DNA of 42,591 nt from a virus. A model generated the notes under the pieces. It did not search any database and was not told the origin of the DNA. It was given only the letters and a program-made list of their open reading frames with translations. The translations under genes and the position numbers were made by a program. Positions 39,307-42,591 of the stretch are shown here, one piece after another (position 1 is the first letter of the stretch; every line of letters starts with the position of its first letter). The stretch is taken from positions 1 to 42,591 of IMG/VR virus record IMGVR_UViG_3300033153_006443; one strand, given 5' to 3'.

Positions 39307-40434
39307 ATGAACACAGAGGTAAAAGCAAAAGTCGTAATCGGGACGGACTTAAAAAAGTACAAAGTCTCCGCCCCATTACTCAAAGAAATAGAAGCCGCTT
39401 TCAATGAGTATTCGGGGATAGCGATCAAAAAGATGGAAGATAAATTCCTTCCCCTGAAAATCAAGGATCACGAAGACAAAGAGGGCTATGCCAAAGTCCA
39501 TGCCGCCCGAATGAACGTCAAAAACAAACGTGTCGAAGTAAAGAAAATCAAGGCCAAATTGAAGGAAGAGTCAATCGCCTATAATCATGTTGTGGATGGG
39601 GTAACTAATCGCCTAATCAACCTACTTCAGCCGATTGAAGATACACTCAAAGAGCGGGAAAAAGTTGTTGACGATAAAAAGGCCGAAATCCTGGAAGCCA
39701 AAAAGCGGGCGCAAAAAGAAAAATTGCAACGCCGGGTGAATGCCCTGAATGTCGTTAAGGCTGCTTTCTTTGTGGCTGATATAGAAGGCCTTTCCGACGA
39801 GGATTTCGATGATACTCTGAGGGACGCTACGGAAGCGTTCGACGCTGAGAACCGCCGTATCGCTGAGCAGGAAGCTAAGGACAAGGAAGAGAAAGGACGC
39901 CTTGAGAAGCAACGTATTGAGCAGGAGCGGGTAGCCAAAGAACAGGCCGACCGGGAAGCTAAAATCAAAGCGGACCAGGAAGCCAGAGACGCGGAGTTCA
40001 AAGCCCAACAGGACGAAATCGCTAAGAAACAAGCGGATAAAGAGGCTGAATTGAAGGCCAAACAGGATAAAATTGACGCTGATAAAAAAGCCCTCGACGA
40101 TGCCAAAACCAAAGAGGAAGCGGACAAAAAACACGCTATAGAAATCGAGAAAGCGAAAAAAGAAGCCGCCGCCAAAGCTAAACGGGAGGAGAAAGAAGCC
40201 GCCGAACGCAAGGAAAAGAAACGGCTTGAAGACGAGAAAAAGGCGAAGGCGAAAGCTGAACGGATTGAAAGGCTGAAACCGGATAAGGAAAAGATTGTCG
40301 GTTTTGTTGAAGCAGTTTCCTCTTTGTCGGTTCCTGAATTAAAATCCGAAGAGGCCAAAGCCGTTATGGCTGATATTGCAATGACGCGGGCTCAATTCTG
40401 CCGGGATTCAAAAGAAGCTTGTGAGGATTTATAA
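39307..40434 (+). CDS. Long coiled-coil protein in recombination module (375 aa)
   Basis: AAGGAGTGA (39292-39300) precedes ATG 39307. Residues ~15-125 (LKEIEAAFNEYSGIAIKKMEDKFLPLKIKDHEDKEGYAKVHAARMNVKNKRVEVKKIKAKL) resemble the N-terminal part of DUF1351-like phage proteins encoded beside recombination genes. Residues ~140-330 are a very long charged coiled coil rich in Lys, Glu and Ala. It lies upstream of the Cas4-like nuclease. A role in recombination is by context only. Confidence 0.6.
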   Translation: MNTEVKAKVVIGTDLKKYKVSAPLLKEIEAAFNEYSGIAIKKMEDKFLPLKIKDHEDKEGYAKVHAARMNVKNKRVEVKKIKAKLKEESIAYNHVVDGVTNRLINLLQPIEDTLKEREKVVDDKKAEILEAKKRAQKEKLQRRVNALNVVKAAFFVADIEGLSDEDFDDTLRDATEAFDAENRRIAEQEAKDKEEKGRLEKQRIEQERVAKEQADREAKIKADQEARDAEFKAQQDEIAKKQADKEAELKAKQDKIDADKKALDDAKTKEEADKKHAIEIEKAKKEAAAKAKREEKEAAERKEKKRLEDEKKAKAKAERIERLKPDKEKIVGFVEAVSSLSVPELKSEEAKAVMADIAMTRAQFCRDSKEACEDL

Positions 40435-40476
40435 TCTAAACAAGTTAGGGGCACCAAAGAGAAATGACAAAAAATC

Positions 40477-40498
40477 GGGGAGAAAATGCCCCCTCCCC
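40477..40498. other. Weak hairpin in the 40435-40522 gap
   Basis: GGGGAG (40477-40482) can pair with CTCCCC (40493-40498), and a longer-range GGGGCA/TGCCCC pairing is also possible. No T-run follows. It may be an mRNA leader structure for the gene at 40523. Confidence 0.35.
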
Positions 40499-40522
40499 CC
40501 TCACTTTAAATAAGAGGATATT

Positions 40523-40939
40523 ATGACTTTAGATGTATCAATAGGGTTGATAAAATTCGGTAAACTAAAAAAAAATGACGTCGCTGATTATGAAAGCTGT
40601 AACGTAATGAGGGCTTTGGATATAAAGCGGTGCCCAGACTCCGAAGCAGATATTTGCGATCCCGAAAGGACATTGAGCGCGAAAGAGGCTTATCGTTCTG
40701 GATCAACTTCATTTTGGGATTTTTGGGATAATTGCACTTATGAACTTTATCATTCAATGCGGGACTATCCAAACTCAAACGATACGGATATTGCATTTTT
40801 GAAACCGGTAATTGATGATATAAACGCCCTTCCAGATCCTACCGATGAAGGCAATGCCGACCGAATGAAGTGGCTGAAATATTGGGCAAACAAAGCGGTT
40901 GAATTGTATGGCGACCGTGCCGGAATCAGATTCTCATAA
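40523..40939 (+). CDS. Hypothetical protein (138 aa)
   Basis: AGAGGA (about 40513) precedes ATG 40523. The 138-residue product has WDFWDNCTYELYHSMRDYPNSNDTDIAFLKPVI and MKWLKYWANKAVELYGDRAGIRFS, an acidic, aromatic, helical protein. It resembles small phage proteins of unknown function found in early regions. No motif points to a reaction. Confidence 0.65.
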   Translation: MTLDVSIGLIKFGKLKKNDVADYESCNVMRALDIKRCPDSEADICDPERTLSAKEAYRSGSTSFWDFWDNCTYELYHSMRDYPNSNDTDIAFLKPVIDDINALPDPTDEGNADRMKWLKYWANKAVELYGDRAGIRFS

Positions 40940-40953
40940 TTTTTCTCCATTCC

Positions 40954-40979
40954 TAATTTAAAATAATTATATTAAATCA
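40954..40979. promoter_or_regulatory. AT-rich 26-bp palindromic element, copy B
   Basis: It matches the palindromic consensus at 24 of 26 positions and shares an identical 21-base core (starting one base upstream) with copy A 7 kb away across the circular junction. It ends 25 nt before ATG 41005 and contains TATATT (40968-40973). It would control the Cas4-like/RDF-like gene. Confidence 0.7.
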
Positions 40980-41004
40980 AGCCATTTTAACGAAAGGATC
41001 AATT

Positions 41005-42591
41005 ATGCCATTAACACAATTAACGTGCCCGGACGGTGCCCGAATAAAAATAGCCGACTGCCTCAATGAAGGCGGTTGCAGGATGGGGGACCGTTGCGCA
41101 ACCCGTTCCTATCTCCGCATGGCGTCCTCTGGCCGCCCCTGGAAGGGCAAACCCTCGACAACCCAACTAATAGGCGGGACGAAACTTGCCTTCCTGAAGA
41201 TAACCGAGAATTACAGCACAAGCCCGGATGATAGGGCGTTCATGATTCACGGTTCCAAAGGCCATAGCAAGCTGGAGGGGTGCCTGGACAACCTATCAAC
41301 CCTTGAAGAGAAATTTACCGATGACAGCCATACCGGCATTGCCGACGTTATCGAAGTCGAGGACGGCAAAACAATCATGGTCGATTATAAAACGTCTGGT
41401 TCTTATAAGGTTGCGAAAGCCCTCGGATTTAAAGTCATTGAGGAAGACACTGGAGAGTTTTTCAAGTCCGGGAAGCGCAAGGGACAGCCAAAGACGCGAA
41501 AGATCCTTGTTCGTGATGATAAATACATTGATCGGGAGGATTGGGTCCTGCAGCTGAACGATTACCGCATGAAGTGGGAAGCAAAACACGGAAAGAAGAT
41601 TGACGAACTTCGGATCCAGTGTGTTACCAGGGACGGCGGGACATATATCGCCCGGTCCCGGGGCTGTTTCCGGAATGTCTATTATTTTAAGATTGAGATT
41701 GTTTCCGACGACGTCATCCGAAAGTATTTTGAAATAAAACGAGCCCAGTTAATGTTGGCTTTGGATCAAGGTTTTTGGAAAGACGCCTGCTCAAAGGAAG
41801 AGAATTGGGACGGCCTGCGGTGTGAAAGATATTGCGACGTTGCCGAATTTTGCCACTACGGGAAATATTTACTTAAACAAAAGGAGAAAGAAACCATGGC
41901 CATAAAAGGATTATCAGAAACGAGAAGACTTCCGAGACTTGGGAAAATCAGGCTCGGAATTAAAATCAAACCCGCAGGGAAAAAGGAGTATCCGAAAGAA
42001 GTGGACTATTTCATTTTGGACCCGCAGACGCCAAGCGATTTGGAAAACAAGAAGCTGATTGACGAGTTTGCAACCCTTTACGGGGATCAGCCGAAACAGA
42101 TTAAAATCATGTTCCCGGTTGCCGATGCGAATATGTTTTTCCCGCAGGATTACAAGCGGTATGGGCGCACCACATCCCTGCAATGTAAGGGCGATGGTGT
42201 ACAGGCTGTTTGTGCTACCCCCGATTTTGCCGAAGGGCTGGAGGTCATCGAGGCCGGCGAAATGGGCAATCCGATTGTCAAGTGCGAAGGGCGGCTCTGT
42301 TCGTATTACAAGAAAAAAGCATGTTCAGAGGTCGGAGTTCTTCAGGTCCTATTACCCGAACTTCCCGGTGCTGGCGTCTGGCAGATTTCAACCGGTTCGA
42401 TTAATTCGATAATCAATGTCAATTCCTGCATTGACTATATCAAAGCTGTTTGCGGCCGGGCTCACATGATACCCCTTACCCTGGAGCGGAGAAAACAGGA
42501 AATAGCCCACGACGGCAAAAAGACGAACCATTTTATCCTACATATCAACATGGATTTTCGTCTTTCGGACCTCCAGAAACTTGCTAATATC
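41005..42591 (+). CDS. Cas4-like PD-(D/E)XK nuclease fused in frame to RDF-like protein (continues at base 1)
   Basis: ATG 41005 follows AAAGGA. Residues 1-297 are a RecB/Cas4-like nuclease: four Cys in the first 32 residues, GIADVIEVEDGKTIMVDYKTSG with the D...DxK active-site pattern (near residues 112-134) and a C-terminal cysteine cluster (GLRCERYCDVAEFC) that could bind Fe-S. Without a stop codon the frame continues into an RDF-like domain starting MAIKGLSETRRLPRLGKIRLGIK, with YGDQPKQIKIMFP, CKGDG, a Cys pair in EGRLCSYYKKKAC, and PGAGVWQISTGSINSI. The gene runs off the right end and finishes at 420. It is probably involved in phage recombination. Confidence 0.85.
   Translation, partial: MPLTQLTCPDGARIKIADCLNEGGCRMGDRCATRSYLRMASSGRPWKGKPSTTQLIGGTKLAFLKITENYSTSPDDRAFMIHGSKGHSKLEGCLDNLSTLEEKFTDDSHTGIADVIEVEDGKTIMVDYKTSGSYKVAKALGFKVIEEDTGEFFKSGKRKGQPKTRKILVRDDKYIDREDWVLQLNDYRMKWEAKHGKKIDELRIQCVTRDGGTYIARSRGCFRNVYYFKIEIVSDDVIRKYFEIKRAQLMLALDQGFWKDACSKEENWDGLRCERYCDVAEFCHYGKYLLKQKEKETMAIKGLSETRRLPRLGKIRLGIKIKPAGKKEYPKEVDYFILDPQTPSDLENKKLIDEFATLYGDQPKQIKIMFPVADANMFFPQDYKRYGRTTSLQCKGDGVQAVCATPDFAEGLEVIEAGEMGNPIVKCEGRLCSYYKKKACSEVGVLQVLLPELPGAGVWQISTGSINSIINVNSCIDYIKAVCGRAHMIPLTLERRKQEIAHDGKKTNHFILHINMDFRLSDLQKLANI
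41896..42591 (+). CDS. Possible internal start for a separate RDF-like protein
   Basis: ATG 41896 begins the RDF-like domain and has AAGGAG (41881-41886) 9 nt upstream, so ribosomes may start here and produce a 333-residue RDF-like protein in addition to the 630-residue fusion. Related proteins in other phages usually start at just this point (MxIKGL...RxPRxGKI). Both readings use the same frame; the sequence itself cannot tell which product is made. Confidence 0.55.
   Translation, partial: MAIKGLSETRRLPRLGKIRLGIKIKPAGKKEYPKEVDYFILDPQTPSDLENKKLIDEFATLYGDQPKQIKIMFPVADANMFFPQDYKRYGRTTSLQCKGDGVQAVCATPDFAEGLEVIEAGEMGNPIVKCEGRLCSYYKKKACSEVGVLQVLLPELPGAGVWQISTGSINSIINVNSCIDYIKAVCGRAHMIPLTLERRKQEIAHDGKKTNHFILHINMDFRLSDLQKLANI
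42478..42591. repeat. Terminal direct repeat, copy 2 (circular contig overlap)
   Basis: Exact second copy of bases 1-114. The reading frame from 41005 enters this copy in frame (codon start at 42481 equals codon start at base 4), so joining the ends restores a full gene. The non-redundant genome is 42,477 bp. Confidence 0.95.

Overview
This window is a complete tailed-phage genome that was assembled as a circle and cut open inside a gene. Bases 1-114 are repeated exactly at 42478-42591, so the unique length is 42,477 bp and the reading frame running off the right end continues at base 4 and stops at 420. The gene content is that of a siphovirus with a Mu-like head: DUF935 portal, gpF-like and gpG-like proteins, a gpI-like protease with nested scaffold, DUF2190 decoration protein, DUF1320 and gp37-like connectors, and a TP901-type tape measure. 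No transposase, integrase, DNA polymerase, helicase, tRNA gene or CI-type repressor was recognised. The host cannot be named from sequence alone. Strong purine-rich Shine-Dalgarno sites, many ATGA/GTGA/TAATG overlaps and GTG/TTG starts point to a bacterium of moderate GC.

Layout. (1) 1-1175: the end of the wrap-around nuclease/RDF-like gene and small genes, including a DUF1353-like protein and a small putative lipoprotein. (2) 1165-5458: a glycan cassette with a GT4-like glycosyltransferase, a methyltransferase/GT-D fusion, a sulfotransferase-like protein and a double GT2 protein. (3) 5480-8440: a small membrane protein, an ASCH-like protein, a winged-helix-like protein, a beta-class N4/N6 DNA methyltransferase and a C5-cytosine methyltransferase with a remarkable overlapping frame. 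(4) 8438-13983: early/replication genes, comprising a structured leader, an O-like initiator, RusA, a Dam-type methyltransferase, a radical SAM protein, an M15-like endolysin and small proteins. (5) 13980-19043, minus strand: Mor-like regulator, gpG, gpF, portal, large terminase and probable small terminase, with an intrinsic terminator at 13640-13676. (6) 19160-37255, plus strand: protease/scaffold, decoration, capsid, connectors, tail tube, two paralogous tail-assembly-chaperone-like proteins, tape measure, tail tip and fibre genes, ending at a strong terminator (37305-37343). (7) 37397-42591: a pentapeptide-repeat protein with a near-perfect 15-bp DNA repeat, small regulatory/membrane genes, a coiled-coil protein and a Cas4-like nuclease fused in frame to an RDF-like protein.

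How it fits together. Replication appears to rely on host machinery recruited by the O-like protein, with RusA and the Cas4-like/RDF-like protein for recombination and branch resolution. Three DNA methyltransferases and a radical SAM enzyme suggest DNA modification against restriction. The glyco-sulfo cassette may decorate virions, DNA or the host surface. Five intergenic sites are variants of one perfect 26-bp AT-rich palindrome placed 17-26 nt upstream of start codons, overlapping plausible promoters; they look like a phage-wide operator series that would coordinate the early modules. The most unusual signals are this palindrome series, the switch-like leader at 8728-8822, and the dual-frame C5 methyltransferase, where VADSN-type motifs in one frame are WPTPT-type motifs in the other.
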